Assembly (NCBI GenBank): GCA_016205905.1
Contig: JACQSP010000135.1
Span: 1 to 5,193 of the forward strand
Length of the DNA stretch: 5,193 nucleotides
DNA from: Candidatus Woesearchaeota archaeon
GTDB lineage: Archaea > Nanobdellota > Nanobdellia > Woesearchaeales > DSVV01
Direction: 5' to 3'
Part shown: piece by piece, positions 1-4,542 of the stretch
Layout: each line of letters begins with the position of its first letter
How positions within the stretch are numbered: the first letter of the stretch is position 1
Made by a program: the position numbers and the translations under genes
The notes under the pieces: model-generated
The model's database searches: none
The model's input: only the letters and a program-made list of their open reading frames with translations
What the model was told of the DNA's origin: nothing

Positions 1-68
1 AAAAAACCTGCCGACAATCTTCAACCTGAAGGTGATGTCATTCGTTTTTCCAAATAATATTATTTTTA

Positions 69-947
69 TTAACATCCACCAACCATTCCAGGTAGGTCTT
101 TTAATGATGAAGCATCGCCACCGGCCACCTTCATTCCCAACTCAATCATATCCTTTGGAAAGAACAATGTTTTCCATTTCATTGCTTCTCTTAATATCTC
201 TCCATCATTATAATCAGTGTAAGCTGAAAGATACAAGGTTACTGCAAGTATCGCAGGATTATGCTGGCATCCGCACATAGAGTTACCATTTTTGTCAACG
301 CCAACTGTTTTCAAGCCACAACAATATTCACATGATATTCCTAAAGGCATTGAGGCAATGCCCATAAATCTTTTCCATCCTTCGGGATTATTTTTCTCAA
401 CCTCTGCTTTTAATCCTTTATACATCTTGGAAAGTTTACTTAGTGAACCAACAGGATCGTCAAAACTTACACCTAAATCTGTTCCATAGTCTGGTGTTCC
501 GGTTGGAAGCATTATTGCCATAACATCATCTGTTGTTTTTGCATCTTCTAGTGCAAACACTGCGGCTACACTTTGGCCTGTAGATGATATTTCATTAAAT
601 TTTATTTTTGAAAGGTCTTTGTCTCCACCGCTAAAAAAGCTTGAGCTTTTTGACTTAAATCCAGAACTTGCCATATCTGAAATAGCACCAATCTGATATT
701 GATTATATATAGTTAACAACGCAACAATAATTAATAAAATAACTATTGGTGCTGTGATAAATTTATTTCTCTCGTTTTCAGCATCATCTTCTGTTTTGAA
801 ATGAGGATGGCTATTTTTATCATCAGCAAAATTCATACTATCTTTGGTTGCTGATTTCCTTTTATAATCTGCTTCCTCATAATTATTGTTATAATCTTCT
901 TCCTTGTGTTTTATTTTTTTTTCAACATTTTTTTCATTTGCTATCAT
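69..947 (-). CDS. Membrane-anchored protein with CEYCC...CGCxHN cysteine cluster, function unknown
   Basis: This encodes 292 aa. The ATG is preceded on the minus strand by GGGAGGT (955-961) with a 7-nt gap, which fixes the start. Residues 1-62 are charged and low in complexity (Lys/Glu/Asp/Asn). Residues about 63-82 form one hydrophobic membrane segment, so the protein is probably an N-in, C-out anchored protein. A Ser/Gly/Lys-rich linker (about 95-112) leads to a folded part. There, CEYCC (206-210) and CGCQHN (225-230) put five Cys and one His within 25 residues, which suggests a metal or cofactor site. An acidic segment follows (YTDYNDGEI, 243-251), then KWKTLFFP (257-264) and a terminal Cys292. 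I recall similar proteins with a Cys-rich CGCxH cluster in uncultured archaea, and the motif loosely resembles bacterial PCYCGC proteins; that link is inference. It is transcribed divergently from the sensor gene and lies near a metal-handling cluster, so metal binding is plausible but unproven. Confidence 0.85.
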   Translation of the reverse strand: MIANEKNVEKKIKHKEEDYNNNYEEADYKRKSATKDSMNFADDKNSHPHFKTEDDAENERNKFITAPIVILLIIVALLTIYNQYQIGAISDMASSGFKSKSSSFFSGGDKDLSKIKFNEISSTGQSVAAVFALEDAKTTDDVMAIMLPTGTPDYGTDLGVSFDDPVGSLSKLSKMYKGLKAEVEKNNPEGWKRFMGIASMPLGISCEYCCGLKTVGVDKNGNSMCGCQHNPAILAVTLYLSAYTDYNDGEILREAMKWKTLFFPKDMIELGMKVAGGDASSLKDLPGMVGGC

Positions 948-954
948 CCTGAAT

Positions 955-961
955 ACCTCCC
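955..961 (-). promoter_or_regulatory. Ribosome binding site GGGAGGT for the 69-947 gene
   Basis: The plus strand reads ACCTCCC, so the minus strand gives GGGAGGT seven bases before the ATG at 947. It is a strong match to the archaeal/bacterial Shine-Dalgarno consensus and decides the start. Confidence 0.85.
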
Positions 962-964
962 TAC

Positions 965-1011
965 AAAAGTGATTAATTTGTACGAAAATTTATCACTTTT
1001 AGTATATATAC
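965..1011 (-). promoter_or_regulatory. Promoter and operator-like dyad of the minus-strand gene
   Basis: The palindromic GTATATATAC (1002-1011) is a good archaeal TATA box for minus-strand transcription and would place the start near 978-983. Around that predicted start is a 9-bp perfect inverted repeat, AAAAGTGAT (965-973) and ATCACTTTT (992-1000), with an 18-base interior. The position, overlapping the start site rather than lying wholly inside the transcript, fits a repressor operator better than an RNA hairpin. The inverted repeat is seen directly; the promoter assignment is inferred. Confidence 0.55.
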
Positions 1012-1068
1012 ACTCATGTATACTTAACTATATACAAAATTCCTTGATTTTTGTTCGAAAATGAAAAT

Positions 1069-1094
1069 CCCAATCGCCCGAAGGGGCGGGGTAT
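1069..1094. repeat. Hairpin copy 1 of the CCCAAT-stem-xAAG-stem-GGGTAT motif
   Basis: CCCAAT (1069-1074) is followed by a 5-bp GC stem, CGCCC/GGGCG, with loop GAAG, and then GGGTAT (1089-1094). A second copy lies at 1239-1263 with different stem bases that still pair. Confidence 0.75.
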
Positions 1095-1238
1095 CATTTA
1101 TAGTGGTGGACTTTAATATTCGTATCTTTTTTGTTAAAGTCCACGTATATAGCAAAGGCATCATTAATTACGAAAATTTAGTGCCTTTGCTATAGTTGGG
1201 ATTTTCAGTGTTGTAAATACCCCTAAACATTTGTTCAA

Positions 1239-1263
1239 CCCAATCACCGCAAGCGGTGGGTAT
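1239..1263. repeat. Hairpin copy 2 of the CCCAAT-stem-xAAG-stem-GGGTAT motif
   Basis: CCCAAT (1239-1244) is followed by the stem CACCG/CGGTG with loop CAAG (1250-1253), and then GGTAT (1259-1263). Compared with copy 1, stem pair 2 changes from G-C to A-T and stem pair 5 from C-G to G-C. Both changes are compensatory, so the fold appears to be what is conserved. The 3' flank here pairs with upstream bases 1209-1222, whereas in copy 1 the 5' flank pairs downstream. Confidence 0.75.
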
Positions 1264-1301
1264 TTACAACAAATAAAGGAATTTTAGTATATAACGCATT
1301 T

Positions 1302-1338
1302 TCAACATGACTCCAATATAATTTTGATCAACATGACT
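1302..1338. repeat. Pair of 11-bp direct repeats, TCAACATGACT
   Basis: TCAACATGACT occurs at 1302-1312 and again at 1328-1338, with starts 26 bases apart, in otherwise AT-rich noncoding DNA between the divergent genes. The spacing is between two and three helical turns. A pair of regulator binding sites is possible but not shown. Confidence 0.5.
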
Positions 1339-1414
1339 TTGATTTCCATAATTTTCATTTTAACAGCAATTAATTAAATACTTAACAAAATTAAATAATT
1401 AATAACCTACTCTA

Positions 1415-1491
1415 CTTATGTGGGTATCTTACACAAGTATCTTATGCAGGTATATATCTTATGCAGATACATAACTTATGCAGGTATATAA
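1415..1491. repeat. Five tandem degenerate 13/17-bp repeats upstream of the sensor gene
   Basis: Repeat starts are at 1415, 1428, 1441, 1458 and 1475. The first two units are 13 bp (CTTATGTGGGTAT, CTTACACAAGTAT). The last three are 17 bp and nearly identical around CTTATGCAGGTATATAT. The longer units add a second AT-rich step, ATAT or ATAA. The array ends 64 bases before the ATG at 1556, and the last unit overlaps a TATA-like TATATAAA. It looks like a multi-site operator or a slippage-prone promoter array. Confidence 0.75.
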
Positions 1492-1551
1492 ATTAGTAGA
1501 AATAATAGGGAAAAAATAGGGAAAATTTATAAATTTGCACTTGTTAGTGAT
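1485..1551 (+). promoter_or_regulatory. Candidate TATA boxes and translation signal of the sensor gene
   Basis: Two TATA candidates are visible. TATATAAA at 1485-1492, in the last tandem repeat, would give a start near 1513 and a leader of about 40 bases. The palindromic AAATTTATAAATTT at 1523-1536, preceded by GGGAAAA that could act as a BRE, would start transcription almost at the ATG and make a leaderless message. GTGAT at 1547-1551, four bases before ATG 1556, is a partial archaeal Shine-Dalgarno site and favours the first option. ATAGGGAAAA is repeated at 1505-1514 and 1516-1525. Confidence 0.45.
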
Positions 1552-1555
1552 ACTT

Positions 1556-3343
1556 ATGAATGTAAAATTAGGGAAAACTGGAAAGTTATTAATAGTAATC
1601 TTAGTCTCTTTGATAATTTTGGCTATAGTTATTTCAGTTAATTTTCTTTCATTTTCAAACATAGGCAATCTGATTATCAACCAAATAAGGGGAAAGCAGA
1701 TGATTGAAACAGAATATGTTGCCAATCAGATGGAAACACACATACTTCAGGTAAAAAATGAGCTTGTTACACTTAGCAAATTTCCAACAATGGACAATTC
1801 ATACATTAATAAATCTAACATCAATAAATGTTCCGAAGATATAACCCTATTGCATGAAGGAATAGTGGGAAAAATTAATTCGCTGCTCAGAGTTGACAAA
1901 GAAGGATTTGTTGTGGAATGCTCATCTCAAGATTTTTCGAATTATATTGGTATAAATATAAAAAACAAAGACTATTTTAAAATACCAAAAGAAACAAACG
2001 AGCCATTTGTATCAGGAATTGTGCGACAGGGTTCAAGCAAACAAATTATTGTTTCTGCACCATTATTTGAAACAACTGAATACACTCCGTATCCTAATTT
2101 TGCTGGTGAATTTCAGGGAGTCTTATTGAGCATTATCGACGTGAATATGTTATATAATTTATACATTAATTCAGTTATTAATCCAAGCAACAATTTCTTT
2201 TTGCTTGTGAGTTTAAGCACTGATGAAACAATCCTTAAAAGCCCGGCTATAGGGAATTATTCGGAGATTAAAAAATATATTCCTGAAAAGACCATTGGGT
2301 TTAATACGATTATTGAGTTTAATGATAATGGCAAAACTATTATCACTTCATCAGAGATGATTGTTGGCAGCGACACGTGGAGGCTTATTATATTTACACC
2401 ACTTAAAAATATAGGCAAAGAAATAACTACAGTACAAAACAGCCTTTTATTTACTCTGGGTTTTGTTATAATTATAGTTATTGTTATACTTCTATTCCTG
2501 ATTTCCTTATATAAATCACAGCAGGAAACAAAAGAGAAGCTTGATTATACGCTGGTTACTCTTGAAAAGCTCGGAATAAAGATAGAAATAGAAAAGGATT
2601 CAGAGAAATCAGCTGAAAAAGGGGTCTTTAGCCAGGCAGATATTATATTAAATCCAAGAACCCTTTATTTGATTAAGGAAGATGAAGAAAACACAGCGCA
2701 TGAATTATTTATAAGCACGTTAAATAGGGGTTTTGCAGGACTAGGAATTGTTAGAGATGATCCGCGAAAGATTAAACTAAAATACAATCTGCAGAGAACA
2801 TCATTTATTTGGCTTACAAACATAAAAGTTCAAGGCATTCCTTGTGAAACAAATATTGACTCTTTGTTTAAGCTAATTTATGAGTTCATTGAAAAAAGCA
2901 AAAAGAGTGTTGTTCTTATAGACAGGCTTGATTATATCCTAACAGAAAATAATTTTGATATTGTGCTAAAAAAGATTCATGCATTGAAGGATCTTGTATT
3001 CACACATGAATCCATAATAATTCTATCACTCAACCCTGATATTGTTGATGAGCAAAAGCTTAAGGCAATCCAATCAGAAGCAATAGACTTATACGGCAAG
3101 CATTTGGCTCAGGGTGCTGAATTAACTGAGATTGAATTAAGCGCACTAAGATTTATTAATGAGAATAATATTTATAATAGGCTTGTTTCTTACAAGGACA
3201 TAACTGAAAAGTTTAACATAACAAAGCCAACCACAAGGGTAAAAATAGCCAAACTGCAAAACATGGGCTTACTTCAGATAGATCAAAAAGGAAGGTTTAA
3301 ATCATTAAAAATAACTTCTACAGGAAGAAAGATCATAAGATAA
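1556..3343 (+). CDS. Membrane sensor: dCache-like extracytoplasmic domain, DUF835, C-terminal winged helix
   Basis: This encodes 595 aa from ATG 1556. A TTG at 1535 would add seven residues, but GTGAT four bases before 1556 favours the ATG. Residues about 12-33 form the first membrane helix. Residues about 40-285 form an extracytoplasmic region with dCache-type features: DKEGFVVECSS near 115, then IVRQGSSKQIIVSAPLF near 155-171. A second helix (about 297-319) leads into a charged, probably coiled linker. DUF835 follows (about 361-514), recognisable from LNPRTLYLI, the RTSFIWLTN stretch, VVLIDRLDYILTENNF and HESIIILSLNP. The last 70 residues form a winged helix: LRFINENNIYN, YKDITEKFNITKPTTRVKIAKLQNMGLL, then a basic ITSTGRKIIR end. 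DUF835 is an archaeal signalling-associated domain without an assigned reaction. The whole would sense an outside ligand and act on DNA from the membrane, like a one-component regulator. The domain calls are recognition by eye; target and ligand are unknown. Confidence 0.93.
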   Translation: MNVKLGKTGKLLIVILVSLIILAIVISVNFLSFSNIGNLIINQIRGKQMIETEYVANQMETHILQVKNELVTLSKFPTMDNSYINKSNINKCSEDITLLHEGIVGKINSLLRVDKEGFVVECSSQDFSNYIGINIKNKDYFKIPKETNEPFVSGIVRQGSSKQIIVSAPLFETTEYTPYPNFAGEFQGVLLSIIDVNMLYNLYINSVINPSNNFFLLVSLSTDETILKSPAIGNYSEIKKYIPEKTIGFNTIIEFNDNGKTIITSSEMIVGSDTWRLIIFTPLKNIGKEITTVQNSLLFTLGFVIIIVIVILLFLISLYKSQQETKEKLDYTLVTLEKLGIKIEIEKDSEKSAEKGVFSQADIILNPRTLYLIKEDEENTAHELFISTLNRGFAGLGIVRDDPRKIKLKYNLQRTSFIWLTNIKVQGIPCETNIDSLFKLIYEFIEKSKKSVVLIDRLDYILTENNFDIVLKKIHALKDLVFTHESIIILSLNPDIVDEQKLKAIQSEAIDLYGKHLAQGAELTEIELSALRFINENNIYNRLVSYKDITEKFNITKPTTRVKIAKLQNMGLLQIDQKGRFKSLKITSTGRKIIR

Positions 3344-3376
3344 TGTTTTGATATGTTTTTTAGTATTGTAATTGTT

Positions 3377-3469
3377 GCCTATTTCTTATCAATAGGCTAT
3401 ATTTGTAAAGAACAACACATACGTTTCCTAAGTTTTTCTTTTTCATATGGCTCATTTTCACTATTTTTT
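3377..3469 (+). terminator. Hairpin and T-tracts after the sensor gene
   Basis: A 7-bp perfect hairpin, GCCTATT/AATAGGC (3377-3383 and 3391-3397, 7-base loop), lies 33 bases after the stop codon. It is followed by several T-rich tracts (about 3432-3443 and 3464-3469). Archaeal termination relies mainly on T-tracts, so the end of transcription is probably in this stretch. Confidence 0.5.
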
Positions 3470-3488
3470 CACTAATTTTTGTTCTAGT

Positions 3489-3533
3489 ATTTATATTTGG
3501 ATACATATAGGTTAATTGTTTTTGTTACAACAA
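3489..3533 (+). promoter_or_regulatory. Possible promoter and dyad of the metal cluster
   Basis: ATTTATATTT at 3489-3498 is a TATA-like box that would start transcription near 3520. A short dyad TTGTT-AC-AACAA (3522-3533) falls at that point and could be an operator. The assignment is weak because the region is AT-rich throughout. Confidence 0.35.
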
Positions 3534-3550
3534 TGTGCGATAATATTAAT

Positions 3551-3590
3551 ATTTAGCTAAGATATTTAGCTAAGATATTTAACGTGAGAT
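3551..3590. repeat. Tandem 13-bp repeats with TTAGCTAA palindrome before the YHS gene
   Basis: ATTTAGCTAAGAT occurs at 3551-3563 and 3564-3576, followed by a decayed third unit, ATTTAACGTGAGAT (3577-3590). Each intact unit contains the 8-bp palindrome TTAGCTAA, so the palindrome centres are 13 bp apart. The array sits 23 bases before ATG 3614, in a place suited to operator function. Confidence 0.7.
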
Positions 3591-3603
3591 AAAAATTGAT
3601 AGT

Positions 3604-3609
3604 GGGTGA
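3604..3609 (+). promoter_or_regulatory. Ribosome binding site GGGTGA for the YHS gene
   Basis: GGGTGA lies four bases before ATG 3614 and is nearly identical to the site before the gene at 4003. It selects ATG 3614 over the in-frame TTG at 3596. Confidence 0.8.
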
Positions 3610-3613
3610 AAAA

Positions 3614-3796
3614 ATGGTATTTGGATTATTTAAAAAAAAAGATCCGATATGCGGAATGAAAGAAGAAACAGGAAAAGGCTTTAATAAACATGGTAAATGG
3701 TTTTGCAGTGAAAATTGTGTGAAAGAATATGAAAAACAGGAAAATGAGCATCAACATTCTAACAAAGAACATAAAGGACATTGTGGCTGCTGTTAG
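3614..3796 (+). CDS. Small YHS/TRASH-type metal-binding protein with His/Cys-rich tail
   Basis: This encodes 60 aa. Residues 10-42 form a compact YHS/TRASH-like module: DPICGM (10-15), then a short strand and loop, KWFCSENC (28-35). Its Cys ligands are Cys13, Cys31 and Cys35. DPxCGM is the usual YHS signature found at the start of copper-transporting P-type ATPases and in small metallochaperone-like proteins. The tail (43-60) is rich in ligands: HQH, EH, GHCGCC, with four His and three Cys. There is no signal peptide, so the protein is probably cytoplasmic and binds or delivers Cu(I) or another soft metal. A GGGTGA site sets the start. The stop codon TAG falls inside the 8-bp target duplication of the MITE that follows. 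Before that insertion it probably headed an operon with the DUF411 and CPLC genes. Confidence 0.88.
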   Translation: MVFGLFKKKDPICGMKEETGKGFNKHGKWFCSENCVKEYEKQENEHQHSNKEHKGHCGCC

Positions 3797-3799
3797 ATG
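3792..3799. repeat. Left target site duplication GTTAGATG of the MITE
   Basis: This is an exact match to 3954-3961 and abuts the left inverted repeat directly. Bases 3794-3796 are the stop codon of the YHS gene, so the insertion landed at the extreme 3' end of the gene and left the protein intact. Confidence 0.88.
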
Positions 3800-3953
3800 G
3801 CAACTACTAAGCCTGCCAGTCAGCTTTGGCGAAAACCCACAGAACAAGCAGGTTATAGAGAACAGATGACTTATTCAAGTGTTTTCGCTTCCACTATAGT
3901 CTATCGAGATACTATAGCAAAGCTGACAAATTTAAGGCAGGCTTAGTAGTTGC
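3800..3953. mobile_element. 154-bp MITE with 18-bp perfect terminal inverted repeats
   Basis: The ends GCAACTACTAAGCCTGCC (3800-3817) and its exact reverse complement (3936-3953) form 18-bp terminal inverted repeats. They are bounded on both sides by GTTAGATG (3792-3799 and 3954-3961), an 8-bp target duplication. Inside, further arms pair: GTCAGCTTTG (3819-3828) with CAAAGCTGAC (3918-3927), GCGAAAAC (3829-3836) with GTTTTCGC (3881-3888), and CTATAGT (3894-3900) with ACTATAG (3911-3917). It has no coding capacity and so needs a transposase encoded elsewhere. Several IS families make 8-bp duplications (for example IS6, IS1595, ISL3 and IS256); the ends alone do not let me choose among them. In RNA it would form a strong branched stem between the YHS and DUF411 coding regions and could attenuate or process the message. 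Confidence 0.9.
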
Positions 3954-3961
3954 GTTAGATG
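3954..3961. repeat. Right target site duplication GTTAGATG of the MITE
   Basis: This is an exact copy of 3792-3799 and abuts the right inverted repeat directly. Confidence 0.88.
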
Positions 3962-3975
3962 TATGGTTAAATTGA

Positions 3976-3997
3976 TATATATATACATTTGGGTGAT
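3976..3997 (+). promoter_or_regulatory. TATA-like tract and GGGTGAT ribosome binding site before the DUF411 gene
   Basis: GGGTGAT (3991-3997) lies five bases before ATG 4003 and is an excellent match to the archaeal anti-Shine-Dalgarno sequence. The alternating TATATATATAC (3976-3986) could act as a TATA box, but its spacing would start transcription at or just inside the ATG. It may instead be plain AT-rich spacer of the ancestral operon, or a promoter that rescues expression after the MITE insertion. Confidence 0.6.
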
Positions 3998-4002
3998 AAA
4001 AA

Positions 4003-4509
4003 ATGAAAAGTAAACTAAAATATTTTGTGATTGTATTGTTAGCTGCTGTGATACTTATTGTTGCAGGTTGTTCATCAAAACAGGATTCAGGCAATACTAA
4101 CAATGAAAATGTTGTTAAAAATGTAAATAGTGATGGCAGTAAAATAACTGTCGAGCTTTACAGATCTGAGTCTTGTGGCTGTTGTGTATTATATAGTGAA
4201 TATATAGTTGATAATGGTTTTGATTTAGATTTAAAAGAAGTAGACGATATTTCAACAATAAAAGAAAAGTATAATATTCCAGAGACACTTCAAAGTTGTC
4301 ATACATCTATTATAGATGGCTACTTTGTTGAAGGGCATGTCCCTATTGAAGCAATCAATAAACTGCTTACTGAAAAACCACAAATAAAGGGTATTGCTTT
4401 GCCAGGAATGCCATCTGCATCTCCTGGAATGCCAGGTGGTAAAAATGGGGACTTTGTAGTTTACAAAGTGAACAACGATGGAAGTATAGAAGAATTTATG
4501 AAAATATAA
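4003..4509 (+). CDS. DUF411/CopG-type metal-binding lipoprotein
   Basis: This encodes 168 aa. Residues 5-22 are a hydrophobic signal ending in the lipobox VAGC, so Cys23 is the probable lipidated residue and the mature protein is membrane-tethered on the outer face. A Ser/Asn-rich linker (24-46) precedes the DUF411 domain (about 47-168). The family hallmarks are all present: SESCGCCVLY with Cys58, Cys60 and Cys61; IPETLQSCHT with Cys99 and His100; GYFVEGHVP with His112; and PGMPSASPGMPGG (134-146) with Met136 and Met143. DUF411 proteins are linked to copper resistance, and Pseudomonas CopG is a thioredoxin-like member with a CxCC site that binds Cu(I). The length is normal for the family plus a lipoprotein leader. 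All ligand residues are intact, so it should be functional. The gene downstream starts 33 bases after its stop and is probably co-transcribed. Confidence 0.95.
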   Translation: MKSKLKYFVIVLLAAVILIVAGCSSKQDSGNTNNENVVKNVNSDGSKITVELYRSESCGCCVLYSEYIVDNGFDLDLKEVDDISTIKEKYNIPETLQSCHTSIIDGYFVEGHVPIEAINKLLTEKPQIKGIALPGMPSASPGMPGGKNGDFVVYKVNNDGSIEEFMKI

Positions 4510-4530
4510 ATAGATTTGAAAAATAAATAA

Positions 4531-4535
4531 GGAGG
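4531..4535 (+). promoter_or_regulatory. Ribosome binding site GGAGG for the CPLC membrane protein
   Basis: GGAGG lies seven bases before ATG 4543, in the short spacer after the DUF411 gene. It supports translation from a shared message. Confidence 0.8.
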
Positions 4536-4542
4536 AATTAAT

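Larger units (their letters stand above)
1029..1293. other. Nested palindromic element (cloverleaf plus side arm): structured RNA or non-autonomous mobile element
   Basis: About 265 bases can be paired as nested perfect repeats. The outer arms are TATATAC+AAAATTCCTT (1029-1045) and AAGGAATTTT+GTATATA (1276-1293, one extra A at 1286), giving 17 pairs. Inside is a 12-bp stem, 1062-1073 with 1196-1207, enclosing three hairpins: 1075-1079/1084-1088 (5 bp, loop GAAG), 1106-1116/1134-1144 (11 bp), and 1148-1160/1182-1194 (13 bp). Beside it is a 14-bp stem, 1209-1222 with 1258-1271, carrying a hairpin at 1246-1250/1253-1257. No credible ORF overlaps. A TATA-like CTATATAC at 1028-1035 lies about 26 bases before the cloverleaf on the plus strand, which would suit an RNA gene. 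Paired subterminal hairpins and inverted ends would also suit a MITE or an IS200/IS605-derived PATE-like element. No clear target duplication was found. Confidence 0.72.

Noticed and set aside
1..68. Gene fragment or terminator at the left edge
   Set aside because: A weak 5-bp hairpin (19-23/27-31) and a palindrome AAATAATATTATTT (52-65) are visible, but there is too little sequence to support a call. On the minus strand the six T's at the edge might end transcription of the 69-947 gene.
1062..1207. tRNA gene, because of the cloverleaf outline
   Set aside because: The stems are far too long (12, 5, 11 and 13 bp), there is no T-loop or CCA-end pattern, and the length is about twice that of a tRNA.
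1062..1271. CRISPR array
   Set aside because: The repeats are inverted and pair with one another. There are no regularly spaced identical direct repeats with unique spacers, and no cas gene is present.
1535..1555. TTG start seven codons upstream of ATG 1556 for the sensor gene
   Set aside because: The ATG has a GTGAT site four bases upstream, while the TTG lies inside an AT-rich palindrome without a suitable site.
3596..3613. TTG start six codons upstream of the YHS gene
   Set aside because: The added codons contain the GGGTGA ribosome binding site that serves ATG 3614.
3912..4103. 63-aa minus-strand ORF across the MITE end and the DUF411 start
   Set aside because: It covers a mobile element junction and a strong coding region in the opposite direction, so it is a chance reading frame.
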